64,000 nt of DNA, taken from Acerihabitans arboris (GTDB lineage: Bacteria; Pseudomonadota; Gammaproteobacteria; Enterobacterales; Enterobacteriaceae). The notes below the pieces were generated by a model, which saw only the letters and a list, made by a program, of their open reading frames with translations, had not been told where the DNA came from and ran no database searches. Shown piece by piece: positions 1 through 9,324 of this stretch. The stretch's first letter is position 1; each line of letters begins with the position of its first letter. The position numbers were made by a program, and so were the translations under genes. The stretch covers positions 248,001 to 312,000 of the forward strand of contig NZ_WUBS01000002.1 in the NCBI RefSeq assembly GCF_010131535.1, read 5' to 3'.

Positions 1-1
1 G

Positions 2-355
2 GTCATGGCGCTGGACGCGCTGATGCGGCGCGAGCGATATTTTACCGACCCCGGCCTGACCATGGTCCGGCTGGCAAAACGCCTCGGCCTGCCCGGTCGG
101 CAGCTTTCCGAGGCGGTTAACCGGGTATGCGGCCGCAACATCTCCCAGGTGATCAATGAATACCGTATCAGAGAGGCCGAGCGGCTGCTTACCGAAACCG
201 ATGACAATATTACCGGCATCATGCTGGCCTGCGGCTTCCAGACCAAATCCAATTTTAACCGCGAGTTCCGCCGTGTCGCCGGCGTTAGCCCCAGCGAGTT
301 TCGACTATCCGCCGGCGGGCAGGCCTCCCTCCGCCGGGACTTATCGTCCCGGTAA
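2..355 (+). CDS. AraC-family transcriptional regulator, C-terminal part
   Basis: The reading frame is open from the window edge, so only the last ~118 residues are present. They form a typical AraC/XylS DNA-binding domain: a first helix-turn-helix around LAKRLGLPGRQLSEAVNR, the linker helix, and a second around ITGIMLACGFQTKSNFNREF, ending in the family-typical GVSPSEFR. The ligand-sensing N-terminus lies outside the window, so the regulated pathway cannot be told. The end overlaps the end of the convergent hydrolase gene by 15 bases, so no terminator separates them. The first ATG is at base 5, but the domain starts too close to it for this to be the real start. Confidence 0.85.
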   Translation, partial: VMALDALMRRERYFTDPGLTMVRLAKRLGLPGRQLSEAVNRVCGRNISQVINEYRIREAERLLTETDDNITGIMLACGFQTKSNFNREFRRVAGVSPSEFRLSAGGQASLRRDLSSR

Positions 356-1381
356 TGAGCGGGCCAGAAATTGCGTGATAAACGCCGCCGCTTGCTGCTG
401 GATTTGTGCGCGCGTGCGGCGGGTATCGCCGTCCTGGCAGATAATACCGTCCCCCGGTGAATCCTGATCGATTAGCGCCGCCGCGCCGGGTTTGCATATC
501 GCCATAAAGCTAAAATGGGTGGCATCGCCGATTTCATGATAGGTGATGACTTCCGGTGGCAACAGGCCCGCCAGATAATGGGATTCCAGGCTCGCAGGCA
601 GTGTTTCCGACGGCGTGCCGGCGGCGATGATCAGCACCGGTACCCGCAGTCCGGACAGGCTGGCGCCGGTAAACCCCCTGGCTAAGCCCGTATCCAGCGT
701 AATCACCGCGCCGACCCGCCGGTCGCGCCAATCACGGGCCAACTGCATTTGCAGGGCCGGGGTACCGCCCGCGTTCATCTGCCAGTAAGCCTGGCAAGAG
801 GCCAACCGTTGGCGCGCGGCGCAGTCGCGGGCAAACAGCTCCGGGTCAAATCGCGCCCCCGCGATTTCCATCGCGGTCCAGCCGCCCAGGGAGTGGCCGA
901 CCACCGCAATGCGTCCAGTCGCCACCGCGCCGTAGCGTTGCGGCTGCGCGCTGACCCTGTCGATCGCCCGGCTGATATCGCCGGGCCGTTGCCATAACCG
1001 GGCGGCTAGAGCCGGATCCCGGTTATCGGTGGTGGTGCCCGGGTGATTGGGCGCGGCAACGATATATCCCTGCCCCACCAGCACCCCGGCCAGCCAGAGC
1101 TGGTTTTTCCAGTTGCCGCCGTACCCATGGGAAATCACCACCAAGGGATGCGGGCCGGCGAGGGGCGCGGCATCTTCGGCCACGGTTAAGCCGATAAAGG
1201 CCGCATTGTCCCCTACCAATCGGGTCTTGCCGCCGCCGGCGGCGGGATACCAGACCGCCATTTCCATCCGCCTGCCGCCGGCATCGCCTACCAGCGACTG
1301 ATGAAAGCCGATATCGGCCTGCGCGCGCATCGTCGCGGCCAACAGGGACAACAGGATAACCACGGCATACAAACTCTTCAT
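341..1381 (-). CDS. Secreted alpha/beta hydrolase (dienelactone hydrolase / PAF-acetylhydrolase-like)
   Basis: A 346-residue protein with an N-terminal signal peptide (MKSLYAVVILLSLLAATMRAQA, cleavage near residue 23), so probably periplasmic or exported. Family signs are the oxyanion-region motif SHGYGGN, the nucleophile elbow GHSLGG, and a late DATHFSF carrying the probable catalytic histidine. Substrate is unknown; esterase or lipase activity is inferred from the fold. The frame extends 43 codons upstream, but the ATG at 1381 is preceded by GGAG at good spacing and places the signal peptide at the N-terminus, so it is preferred. It is divergent from the TetR gene at 1606, which could control it. 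Confidence 0.8.
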   Translation of the reverse strand: MKSLYAVVILLSLLAATMRAQADIGFHQSLVGDAGGRRMEMAVWYPAAGGGKTRLVGDNAAFIGLTVAEDAAPLAGPHPLVVISHGYGGNWKNQLWLAGVLVGQGYIVAAPNHPGTTTDNRDPALAARLWQRPGDISRAIDRVSAQPQRYGAVATGRIAVVGHSLGGWTAMEIAGARFDPELFARDCAARQRLASCQAYWQMNAGGTPALQMQLARDWRDRRVGAVITLDTGLARGFTGASLSGLRVPVLIIAAGTPSETLPASLESHYLAGLLPPEVITYHEIGDATHFSFMAICKPGAAALIDQDSPGDGIICQDGDTRRTRAQIQQQAAAFITQFLARSLPGR

Positions 1382-1605
1382 TTTCACCACTCCATTAGGG
1401 TAACTATCTGCGCATTTATATACGCGGCAAAGGCGGCGCGCGACCTGGATCGCGATTGAGGTCTTGATTTTAATGATTTGTATTTCATCGGGCGACAAAT
1501 TGCGCTGCATGCATAACGTCGCCGCCTTCCCTCGGGTCCCCGCATCCGACTATACTGGGCGACAATCCACATACGTCCCCGATGACCGTGCTTCCTGAGG
1601 GAAAA

Positions 1606-2196
1606 ATGACCGACAAGCCGTTAACCCAACGCCAGAAAAACCGCAACGACACCAAACATAAACTCTCCGCCAGCGCGCTGAAGTTAATGAAACAACGTAG
1701 CCTGGGCGATATCACCATCGAGGATATCTGTTCGGACGCCGGGTTTTCGGTCGGGTCTTTTTATAACCACTTCCATACCAAAAACGATATATTTATCGAG
1801 CTGTATGTCCAGGCCGACAGTTTTTTCGCCGAGAGCTTTGAGCAGGATACGTCGGCGGGCAATAGCGGCGAACGGATCCTGCGCTACTTTGATTTTTATG
1901 CCGGCTATAACCAGTCGACCGGGCTGGAGACGGTAAAACAACTCTATGTCGGAGATAACAAGCTGTTCATTGAAAAGGGCCGCTACATGCAGCGCAAGCT
2001 GGAGTCCTATATCAGCCAGGGGCAGGACCAACAGGAAATTACCCGCCGGTTTTCCGCCGCCTATATCGCGGAGGACCTGTTTATCGCCGCGCGGGGCATG
2101 ATCTACCACTGGTGCCTGCACGAGGGGGATTTTGATTTGGCCGGCAGGATGCGCGATCACCTGGGACGCCTGCTGCAAAGCTATTGCCCGCCATAA
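1606..2196 (+). CDS. TetR-family transcriptional regulator
   Basis: A 196-residue TetR-type repressor. Residues ~10-60 hold the DNA-binding domain, with the recognition pattern ITIEDICSDAGFSVGSFYNHF followed by HTKNDIF. The C-terminal ligand-binding half has no recognisable effector signature. An in-frame ATG lies 24 bases upstream, but GAGG sits just ahead of the ATG at 1606, so the latter is chosen. A TATACT at 1551-1556 could be the -10 box. Its divergent neighbour is the secreted hydrolase and its convergent neighbour the flavin oxidoreductase; the palindrome at 4300-4311 ahead of the oxidoreductase is one possible target (inference). Confidence 0.85.
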   Translation: MTDKPLTQRQKNRNDTKHKLSASALKLMKQRSLGDITIEDICSDAGFSVGSFYNHFHTKNDIFIELYVQADSFFAESFEQDTSAGNSGERILRYFDFYAGYNQSTGLETVKQLYVGDNKLFIEKGRYMQRKLESYISQGQDQQEITRRFSAAYIAEDLFIAARGMIYHWCLHEGDFDLAGRMRDHLGRLLQSYCPP

Positions 2197-2208
2197 ACGA
2201 GATCGTCA

Positions 2209-2230
2209 GCGCCGGGATTAAGCCCGGCGC
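2209..2230. terminator. GC-rich hairpin between convergent genes
   Basis: Perfect 8-bp inverted repeat GCGCCGGG / CCCGGCGC around loop ATTAAG, in the 61-base gap between the converging TetR and oxidoreductase genes. Its position suits a bidirectional terminator, but no T-run follows on either strand. Confidence 0.5.
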
Positions 2231-2257
2231 GTGTTAAAGGGAGAGCGTGCCGGTCAA

Positions 2258-4258
2258 TCAGATATTGCGCGCCACTTCGTAGGCATCCCATACGGCATAC
2301 ATAATATTCTGCACATTTTTGGCATCGCCCAGCAGGTAGCTTTCCGGCACTTCGTCGCGCAGCTCATCGTATAAACGTTGCTCCGGCGCATAGCCGATGG
2401 CCAGGATAACCGAATCAGCCGCGATCGCCACCCCGGCGCCCTGCCCGGTCTTTAACATCAGCCGCCCGTTTTCGGCGGGTTCCAGCCGGGTGTCGGCCAG
2501 CACCCTGATCCCTTTGAACGCCACCAGATCGCGCAGCATATCCTCATTGGCATGACATAACGGGCCGCCCACCTGCAGGATGTCCTGCCGGACTTCCACC
2601 AGGGTAACGGTTTTCCCTTGATTCGCCAGCCACAGCGCCGTTTCGCAGCCCACCAGCCCCCCGCCGATAATAATTACGTTGTCGCCCGGATCTTGCTGTC
2701 CCAACAGCACCTCCTCGGCGGTATACACTCCGGTGGCCGACGCCAGTTCCAGCGTTCGGGGCCGCGAGCCGGTGGCGAACACCACCGCGTCGGCCGCCGC
2801 GTCGCGCAGCTCCCGGCGGGTGGCCCGGCTGTTAAGTTTGACCGTCACGCCAAGCCCGGCCAGTTCGCGCTCATACCAGGCGGCCAGCAGATGATCGTCC
2901 TGTTTAAAGTCAGGTATGCCGCCGGGGATCAGATTGCCGCCCAGCCGATCGCGCTGTTCCATTAACGTCACGCTATGGCCGCGCAGCGCCGCCACCCGGG
3001 CGGCCTCGCATCCGGCCGGTCCGCCGCCGATCACCAGCAACCGTTTCGGCCGCACGGCCGTGCCGGTGCCGTACTCCCGCTCGCGGCCGCAGGCGGGATT
3101 GACCGCGCAGGAAATCGCGGCGAACTGCGCCAGCCGCCCCATGCACCCCTCCTGGCATGACAGGCAAGGGCGGATACGTTCCGGGTGGCCCGCCCGGATT
3201 TTATTCGGGATATCCGCGTCGGCCAGCAGCGGGCGGCCGAGGGCAATCATGTCGGTCTGGCCGTCCCGGATCGCCTGCGAGGCCAGATCGGGATCGTCCA
3301 GGCGCCCGGCGGTGATCACCGGCACGCGCAAAATGCGCTTCAGAATCTGGTTATAAGGCAAATACAGTCCTTTAACCTGATACATCGGCGGATGCGCCCA
3401 GTACCAGGAGTCATAGGAGCCGACGTCGCCGTTAAAGGCGTCGTAACCTGCGGCCTCCAGCATTTTTGCCGCCTCGATCCCCTCCTCGATATCCCGCCCC
3501 CGTTCGGCGAAAGTTTCGTTCGGCAGCCCGCCCCGCCGCCAGTCCTTGATAAAACTTTTAATGCTGTAGCGCAGCGACACCGGAAAATCCTCGCCGCAGG
3601 CCGCTTTGATCGCCTGGACAATCTCGATGGCGAAACGCAGGCGATTCTCCAGGCTGCCGCCGTACTGGTCGGTACGGGAATTAAAAAAAGCGATGGCGAA
3701 CTGATCGAGCAAATAGCCCTCATGCACCGCGTGCACCTCGATACCGTCAAACCCGGCCCGTTTGGCAATCAGCGCCGACTCGGCAAATTTGCGCACATAG
3801 GTGTGGATCTCCCCGACGCTGAGCGCGCGGCAGGTCACATCCGGCAGCCACCGGTGGGGAATGGGCGACGGGGCGACGGCGGTATTGCCGACAATCGCAG
3901 GGATACTCACCCGGCCGAAACCGGCGGACAGCTGGAGGAAAATCTTTGCTCCCCAGGCATGGATGCGTTCGGTCATCATCTTGCCGGTCTTGACAAAATG
4001 AGTCGGGTTTAGCGTGGGGCAAGGCATTGACGGCAGCGCGCAGCGTTCAATCTCGTTTTCCACCATGGTGACGCCGGTAATAAGCAGGCCGGTGCCGCCC
4101 TTGGCGCGCTCCACATAATAATCAACGCCGCGCTGGTTAAAGGTGCCGTCCGCATCGCACAGGCCGCCGGGTCCCATCGGCGCCATCACAAAACGGTTTT
4201 TCAGCGTCAGTTTGCCTATGGTAAACGGCTCGAAAAGGATGTTATGGGATTCTTTCAT
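2258..4258 (-). CDS. NADH:flavin oxidoreductase / enoate reductase (FadH/BaiCD family)
   Basis: A 666-residue two-part flavoenzyme. The N-terminal half is an Old Yellow Enzyme TIM barrel (start LFEPFTIGKLTLKNRFVMAPM; GFDGIEVHAVHEGYLLDQF; NSRTDQYGG). A [4Fe-4S] cluster motif follows (CLSCQEGC then ISCAVNP). The C-terminal half has FAD (VIGGGPAGCEAA) and NAD(P)H (IIIGGGLVGCETA) dinucleotide folds. Length and order match 2,4-dienoyl-CoA reductase FadH (~672 residues) and clostridial enoate/bile-acid reductases; the true substrate is unknown. A GTG five codons upstream is possible, but GGGGAA is best spaced for the ATG at 4258. No acyl-CoA genes lie nearby, so it may be an accessory alkene reductase. 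Confidence 0.85.
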   Translation of the reverse strand: MKESHNILFEPFTIGKLTLKNRFVMAPMGPGGLCDADGTFNQRGVDYYVERAKGGTGLLITGVTMVENEIERCALPSMPCPTLNPTHFVKTGKMMTERIHAWGAKIFLQLSAGFGRVSIPAIVGNTAVAPSPIPHRWLPDVTCRALSVGEIHTYVRKFAESALIAKRAGFDGIEVHAVHEGYLLDQFAIAFFNSRTDQYGGSLENRLRFAIEIVQAIKAACGEDFPVSLRYSIKSFIKDWRRGGLPNETFAERGRDIEEGIEAAKMLEAAGYDAFNGDVGSYDSWYWAHPPMYQVKGLYLPYNQILKRILRVPVITAGRLDDPDLASQAIRDGQTDMIALGRPLLADADIPNKIRAGHPERIRPCLSCQEGCMGRLAQFAAISCAVNPACGREREYGTGTAVRPKRLLVIGGGPAGCEAARVAALRGHSVTLMEQRDRLGGNLIPGGIPDFKQDDHLLAAWYERELAGLGVTVKLNSRATRRELRDAAADAVVFATGSRPRTLELASATGVYTAEEVLLGQQDPGDNVIIIGGGLVGCETALWLANQGKTVTLVEVRQDILQVGGPLCHANEDMLRDLVAFKGIRVLADTRLEPAENGRLMLKTGQGAGVAIAADSVILAIGYAPEQRLYDELRDEVPESYLLGDAKNVQNIMYAVWDAYEVARNI

Positions 4259-4299
4259 GCTCACGTTCCCCACGCATTATTATTAATGAATAAATTCAG

Positions 4300-4311
4300 T
4301 GAATGCATTCA
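4300..4311. promoter_or_regulatory. Palindrome TGAATGCATTCA, possible operator
   Basis: Perfect 12-bp palindrome 42 bases upstream of the oxidoreductase start, next to a TAAAAT (minus strand) that could be a -10 box. The TetR protein encoded at 1606-2196 is a plausible binder. Function is inferred from symmetry and position only. Confidence 0.35.
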
Positions 4312-4548
4312 TTTTACGTGTATGGCATTGGCCCATGATGATATAAATCAAACTGAGGCGGTGTTAGCAGAGATCGGCAGCATCCGCGGATCTTAGCGGC
4401 AGGCCGGGATTCACCAGGTAATAGGGGATTCCGCGAGGTTAATCACATCTTTTTTGTCAGTTTTATGCCGACGGCTATCTTTAGTGATAAAGCCTGTTTT
4501 TTGCCACTATAACAATTTGATTATTTTATTAACAACCGTGAAAAAGAT

Positions 4549-4576
4549 TTGCAACCTGTAAAAATTAATCGATAAT
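4549..4576 (+). promoter_or_regulatory. Candidate fdoG promoter
   Basis: TTGCAA (4549-4554), 16-base spacer, GATAAT (4571-4576): a fair sigma-70 match on the coding strand, giving a leader of about 120 bases before fdoG. Confidence 0.4.
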
Positions 4577-4703
4577 AACCATATAAAATATAAGGTATTG
4601 GCCGGGCTAAAATATGAATAATTCCCGCGCGGCCCCGGCGCAATAAATAATGCCCTTGTTTGATTCCCTTATTATGTGACTAATGTCGTATTCAGGAGCG
4701 TCC

Positions 4704-7700
4704 ATGCAATTCAGCAGACGGCAATTCTTTAAAATCTGCGCGGGCGGAATGGCGGGCACGAGCGCGGCCGCGCTCGGGTTTGCGCCGGATATCGCGCTGG
4801 CGGAAACCCGCCAGTACAAATTACTGCGTTCGCACGAAACCCGTAATAACTGCACCTACTGTTCGGTGGGCTGCGGCATTTTGATGTACAGCCTGGGCGA
4901 CGGCGCCAAAAACGCCAAATCCTCGATCTATCATATCGAGGGCGACCCGGATCATCCGGTCAGCCGGGGCTCGTTATGTCCCAAAGGCGCCGGACTGGTG
5001 GATTTTATCCACAGCGACCAGCGGCTAAAGTATCCCGAATATCGCGCTCCCGGCGCGGATACATGGCGGCGCATCAGTTGGGAGGACGCCTACGAGCGCA
5101 TCGCCCGCCTGATGAAGGCCGATCGGGACGCCAATTTTGTCGAAAAGAACGCGGACGGGGTCACGGTTAACCGCTGGGTCACCACCGGCATGCTGTGCTC
5201 CTCCGCCGCCAGCAATGAAACCGGCATGCTCGACCAGCGCGTCACCCGCGCGCTCGGCATGCTGGCCATCGATACCCAGGCCCGGCTGTGCCATGCCCCT
5301 ACCGTTTCCGCCCTGTCGCCGACCTTCGGCCGCGGCGCCATGACCAATAACTGGGTGGATATCAAAAACGCCAACGTGGTGCTGGTGATGGGAGGTAATC
5401 CGGCGGAGGCCCATCCGGTGGGTTTTAAATGGGTGATGGAAGCCAAAATCAGCAACGGCGCCCAGGTGATCGTGGTCGATCCGCGCTTTAACCGCACCGC
5501 CTCGGTGGCCGATTTTTACGCGCCCATCCGCGCCGGCGCCGATATCGCCTTCCTGCTGGGCGTGATTAACTATCTGCTGGCCAACGATAAAGTGCAAATG
5601 GACTATGTCAAGGCCTACACCAACGCCAGCCTGCTGGTGGGCGAAGCGTACCGCTTCGACGAGGGATTGTTCAGCGGTTATGACGCGGCAAAACATCGCT
5701 ATGATAAATCCGCCTGGCAGTACCAGCTTGATGAAAACGGCTTCGCCCGGCGCGACCCGACCCTGGGCGACCCGCGCTGCGTCTGGAATATGCTCCGGCA
5801 GCACGTCAGCCGCTATACGCCCGAAATGGTCTCGCGCATCTGCGGCACCCCGCAGGCGGACTTTTTGAAGATTTGCCGCATCCTGGGCGAAACCAGCGCG
5901 CCGGACAAAACCGCCACCATCCTGTATGCGCTGGGCTGGACCCAGCACACCACCGGCGCGCAGATTATCCGCGCCGCCGGCATGATCCAGCTGCTGCTGG
6001 GCAATATCGGCATGGCCGGCGGCGGCGTCAATGCGCTGCGCGGCCACTCCAATATCCAGGGTTATACCGACCTGGGCCTGTTGTCGCTGCGCCTGCCCGG
6101 TTATATGGATTTGCCCTCGGAAAAGCAAACCACGCTGGCCGACTATCTGGCGCAGATAACGCCCAAGGCCCTGCTGCCGGATCAGGTCAACTATTGGAAA
6201 AACACGCCGAAATTTTTCGTCAGCCTGATGAAAAGCTTTTACGGCGACAACGCCACCAAAGAGAATGACTGGGGATTCGACTGGCTGCCGAAATGGGACC
6301 AAAGCTATGACGCGCTCAACTTTACCCAGATGATGAGCGAGGGCAAGGTTAACGGGTATATCGCCCAGGGGTTTAATCCGGTGGCGGCGTTCGCTGATAA
6401 AAACAAGGCTTCCGGCGCGCTGTCAAAGCTGAAATACCTGGTGATTATCGATCCGCTGGCCACCGAAACCTCCAGTTTCTGGCAGCATCACGGCGAATTC
6501 AACGATGTCGATCCGGCGGCCATCCAGACCGAGGTGTTCCGGCTGCCCTCCAGCTGCTTTGCCGAGGAAAACGGCACCATCGTCAACTCCGGGCGCTGGC
6601 TGCAATGGCATTTCAAAGGCGCCGAGCCGCCCGGGGAAGCCCGTAACGACGGGGTGATCCTGGCGGGCATTTTCCTGCGCCTGCGCGAGATGTACGCCCG
6701 CGAGGGCGGGGCCAACCCGGCGCCGCTGATGAACATGGCCTGGGACTATCGCGATGCCGAAGACCCTACGCCGGAGGAGCTGGCCCGCGAGAGCAACGGG
6801 CGGGCGCTGGCGGACATAAAAGACGATCGGGGCGCGGTTATCCTGAAACAAGGCCAGCAGTTGGCCGATTTTTCCCAGCTGCGCGACGACGGCACCACCG
6901 CCAGCTTCTGCTGGATTTTCGCCGGCAGCTGGACCGAGCAGGGTAACCAGATGGCCCGGCGCGATAACAGCGATCCGTCGGGGCTGGGCTGCACGCCCGG
7001 CTGGGCCTGGGCCTGGCCGCAAAACCGCCGAATTTTATATAATCGCGCCTCGGCCGACGCCCAGGGCAAACCCTGGGATGCGAAACGAGAGCTGATCCAC
7101 TGGGACGGCGCGCGCTGGACGGGGATTGATATTCCCGACTACGGCAACGCCGCGCCGGACAGCGGCGTCGGCCCGTTTATCATGCAGGCCGAAGGCATGG
7201 GCCGGCTGTACGCCATCGACAAGCTGGTGGACGGCCCCTTCCCCGAGCACTACGAACCGGCGGAATCGCCCATCGGCACCAATCCACTGCACGGGGCGAT
7301 AATTATGAACCCGGCGGCGCGCCTGTTTGACGCCGACAGGCTGCGTCTTGGCGTGGCCGCTGATTTTCCGTATGTCGCCACCACCTATTCCATTACCGAG
7401 CTGTTCCGCCACTGGACCAAACACGCGCGGCTGAACGCCATCGCCCAGCCTGAACAGTTTATCGAGCTTGGCGAAAGGCTGGCGGCCAGCAAAGGCATCA
7501 AGGCCGGCGATAGCGTCAAGATCAGTTGCAAGCGTGGTTATATCAAGGCCAAGGCGGTGGTGACCAAACGTATCCGCACCCTGCTGGTGGACGGCCGCGA
7601 AATCGATACCATCGGCATCCCCTGCCACTGGGGGTACGAGGGCACCACCAAAAAAGGGTTCCTTGCCAACACCCTGACGCCCCACGTCGGCGAAGCCAAT

Positions 7701-7751
7701 TCGCAGACGCCGGAATACAAGGCCTTTCTGGTCAACGTGGAAAAGGTATAG
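4704..7751 (+). CDS. fdoG: Formate dehydrogenase-O major subunit, cysteine form
   Basis: Catalytic molybdopterin subunit of respiratory formate dehydrogenase, oxidising formate to CO2 on the periplasmic side. It is 1015 residues, like E. coli FdnG/FdoG. A twin-arginine signal (SRRQFFK at residues ~4-10) starts the protein, followed by the [4Fe-4S] motif CTYCSVGCGILMYS...SLCPKG. The active-site codon at 5289-5291 (residue 196) is TGC, so the context reads QARLCHAPT where E. coli has selenocysteine. AGGAG precedes the ATG at 4704; an ATG seven codons earlier lacks such a site and would bury the Tat signal. First gene of fdoGHI-fdhE. Cys-type enzymes of this family are generally slower but functional. 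Confidence 0.95.
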   Translation: MQFSRRQFFKICAGGMAGTSAAALGFAPDIALAETRQYKLLRSHETRNNCTYCSVGCGILMYSLGDGAKNAKSSIYHIEGDPDHPVSRGSLCPKGAGLVDFIHSDQRLKYPEYRAPGADTWRRISWEDAYERIARLMKADRDANFVEKNADGVTVNRWVTTGMLCSSAASNETGMLDQRVTRALGMLAIDTQARLCHAPTVSALSPTFGRGAMTNNWVDIKNANVVLVMGGNPAEAHPVGFKWVMEAKISNGAQVIVVDPRFNRTASVADFYAPIRAGADIAFLLGVINYLLANDKVQMDYVKAYTNASLLVGEAYRFDEGLFSGYDAAKHRYDKSAWQYQLDENGFARRDPTLGDPRCVWNMLRQHVSRYTPEMVSRICGTPQADFLKICRILGETSAPDKTATILYALGWTQHTTGAQIIRAAGMIQLLLGNIGMAGGGVNALRGHSNIQGYTDLGLLSLRLPGYMDLPSEKQTTLADYLAQITPKALLPDQVNYWKNTPKFFVSLMKSFYGDNATKENDWGFDWLPKWDQSYDALNFTQMMSEGKVNGYIAQGFNPVAAFADKNKASGALSKLKYLVIIDPLATETSSFWQHHGEFNDVDPAAIQTEVFRLPSSCFAEENGTIVNSGRWLQWHFKGAEPPGEARNDGVILAGIFLRLREMYAREGGANPAPLMNMAWDYRDAEDPTPEELARESNGRALADIKDDRGAVILKQGQQLADFSQLRDDGTTASFCWIFAGSWTEQGNQMARRDNSDPSGLGCTPGWAWAWPQNRRILYNRASADAQGKPWDAKRELIHWDGARWTGIDIPDYGNAAPDSGVGPFIMQAEGMGRLYAIDKLVDGPFPEHYEPAESPIGTNPLHGAIIMNPAARLFDADRLRLGVAADFPYVATTYSITELFRHWTKHARLNAIAQPEQFIELGERLAASKGIKAGDSVKISCKRGYIKAKAVVTKRIRTLLVDGREIDTIGIPCHWGYEGTTKKGFLANTLTPHVGEANSQTPEYKAFLVNVEKV

Positions 7752-7762
7752 GGGGCTGACCT

Positions 7763-8674
7763 ATGGCAATGCAATCACAGGATATTATCCGCAAATCCGC
7801 CACCAATGGGTTAACGCCGGCGCCGCGCGCCCGGGATTTCCAGGATCCGGTGGCCAAGCTTATCGACGTGACCACCTGCATCGGCTGCAAGGCCTGCCAG
7901 GTGGCCTGTTCGGAATGGAACGATCTGCGCGACGAGGTGGGCATCAACGTCGGCGTGTATGACAATCCTCTCGACCTGAGCGCCAAGTCCTGGACGGTGA
8001 TGCGCTTTTCAGAAGTGGAGCAGGACGACCGGCTGGAGTGGCTGATCCGCAAGGACGGCTGCATGCACTGCGCCGATCCGGGCTGCCTGAAGGCCTGCCC
8101 GGCGGAAGGGGCCATTATCCAGTACGCCAACGGCATCGTCGATTTCCAGTCCGAGCACTGCATCGGCTGCGGCTACTGTATCGCCGGTTGCCCGTTTAAC
8201 GTGCCGCGCATCAATAAACAGGACAACCGCGCCTATAAATGCACGCTGTGCGTTGACCGCGTGGCGGTGGGCCAGGAGCCGGCCTGCGTGAAGACCTGCC
8301 CCACCGGCGCCATTCATTTCGGCAGTAAAGAGGATATGACCACCCTGGCGGCGGTACGGGTGGCCGAACTTAATACCCGGGGCTTTCATAACGCCGGCCT
8401 GTACGATCCGGCCGGGGTCGGCGGCACCCACGTAATGTATGTGCTGCATCACGCGGACCGGCCGCAGCTGTACCACGGCCTGCCGGACAATCCCACCATC
8501 AGCCCGGCGATTACCTTCTGGAAAGGGGTATGGAAACCGCTGGCGGCCGTCGGCTTCGCCGCCATTTTCGCCGCCACGGTATTCCATTACGTGGGCGTAG
8601 GCCCCAACCGCGCCGAAGACGACGATAACAATGAACATCAAGAACCTGATGACGAACGGGAGACCCGTAAATGA
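7763..8674 (+). CDS. fdoH: Formate dehydrogenase-O iron-sulfur subunit
   Basis: A 303-residue electron-transfer subunit carrying four [4Fe-4S] clusters. Cysteine clusters are visible in order: [14 protein letters not shown] (~38-51), [26 protein letters not shown] and CTLCVDR...CVKTCP. A single C-terminal membrane helix near residues 255-280 ([24 protein letters not shown]) anchors it to the membrane. Wording throughout is closer to FdoH than FdnH (for example [13 protein letters not shown] and LYHGLPDNP). It begins 11 bases after fdoG and overlaps fdoI by four bases, so the three subunits are translationally linked. Confidence 0.96.
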   Translation: MAMQSQDIIRKSATNGLTPAPRARDFQDPVAKLIDVTTCIGCKACQVACSEWNDLRDEVGINVGVYDNPLDLSAKSWTVMRFSEVEQDDRLEWLIRKDGCMHCADPGCLKACPAEGAIIQYANGIVDFQSEHCIGCGYCIAGCPFNVPRINKQDNRAYKCTLCVDRVAVGQEPACVKTCPTGAIHFGSKEDMTTLAAVRVAELNTRGFHNAGLYDPAGVGGTHVMYVLHHADRPQLYHGLPDNPTISPAITFWKGVWKPLAAVGFAAIFAATVFHYVGVGPNRAEDDDNNEHQEPDDERETRK

Positions 8675-9324
8675 AACCTCAGCAGCGGATTGTGCGTTAC
8701 AGCGCGCCGGAACGCATCAACCATTGGATTGTGGCGTTTTGTTTTATCCTGGTATCGCTCAGCGGCCTGGGCTTTTTTTTTCCGTCGTTCAACTGGCTGC
8801 TGAATATCTTCGGCACCCCGCAACTGGCCAGGATCCTGCACCCCTTTGCCGGGGTGATTATGTTTTGCGCCTTTATGCTGATGTTCCTGCGCTACTGGCG
8901 ACATAACCTGATCACCCGCGACGATCTGTATTGGGCAAAAAACATTCATAAAATCGCCCTTAACCAGGAAGTGGGCGATACCGGCCGGTATAACTTCGGC
9001 CAGAAATGCGTGTTTTGGGCGGCGATTGCGTGCCTGCTGCTGCTGGTGGCCAGCGGCGTGATGATCTGGCGCCCCTGGTTTGCCGGGTATTTCCCCATCC
9101 CCTTGATCCGCGCCGCCCTGCTGGTACATTCGCTGGCGGCGGTGGGACTGATCATGGTCATCATGGTGCATATCTATGCGGCCCTGTGGGTCAAGGGCAC
9201 CATCACCGCCATGGTGGAGGGCTGGGTGCCCGCCGCCTGGGCGAAAAAACACCATCCCCGCTGGTATCGCGAGCTGCAGGAAAAAAATGCGCTGCCGGCG
9301 GAAAACCGCAAGGACCGGACCTGA
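8671..9324 (+). CDS. fdoI: Formate dehydrogenase-O cytochrome b556 subunit
   Basis: A 217-residue membrane subunit that takes electrons from FdoH and reduces quinone. It shows the four-helix pattern of FdnI/Fdo[22 protein letters not shown] (~18-38), the helix near [42 protein letters not shown] and [24 protein letters not shown]. Histidines in these helices (NHW, LHPF, VHS, VHIY) are the expected haem ligands. The start ATGA overlaps the fdoH stop, and its own stop overlaps the fdhE start (TGATG). Confidence 0.95.
   Translation: MKPQQRIVRYSAPERINHWIVAFCFILVSLSGLGFFFPSFNWLLNIFGTPQLARILHPFAGVIMFCAFMLMFLRYWRHNLITRDDLYWAKNIHKIALNQEVGDTGRYNFGQKCVFWAAIACLLLLVASGVMIWRPWFAGYFPIPLIRAALLVHSLAAVGLIMVIMVHIYAALWVKGTITAMVEGWVPAAWAKKHHPRWYRELQEKNALPAENRKDRT

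Larger units (their letters stand above)
4259..4703. other. Divergent intergenic region, oxidoreductase / fdoG
   Basis: A 445-base AT-richer spacer between the flavin oxidoreductase (leftwards) and fdoG (rightwards). It holds a perfect palindrome at 4300-4311 near the oxidoreductase start and a candidate fdoG promoter at 4549-4576. No further gene with a convincing ribosome-binding site was seen. Confidence 0.6.

Noticed and set aside
5270-5340. Selenocysteine insertion signal after the formate dehydrogenase active-site codon
   Set aside because: The codon is TGC, not TGA, so no recoding is needed and no hairpin was assigned.
5025-6302. Long open frame antisense to fdoG (425 codons)
   Set aside because: High GC leaves antisense frames open; the protein has no domain pattern and the opposite strand encodes a fully conserved enzyme.
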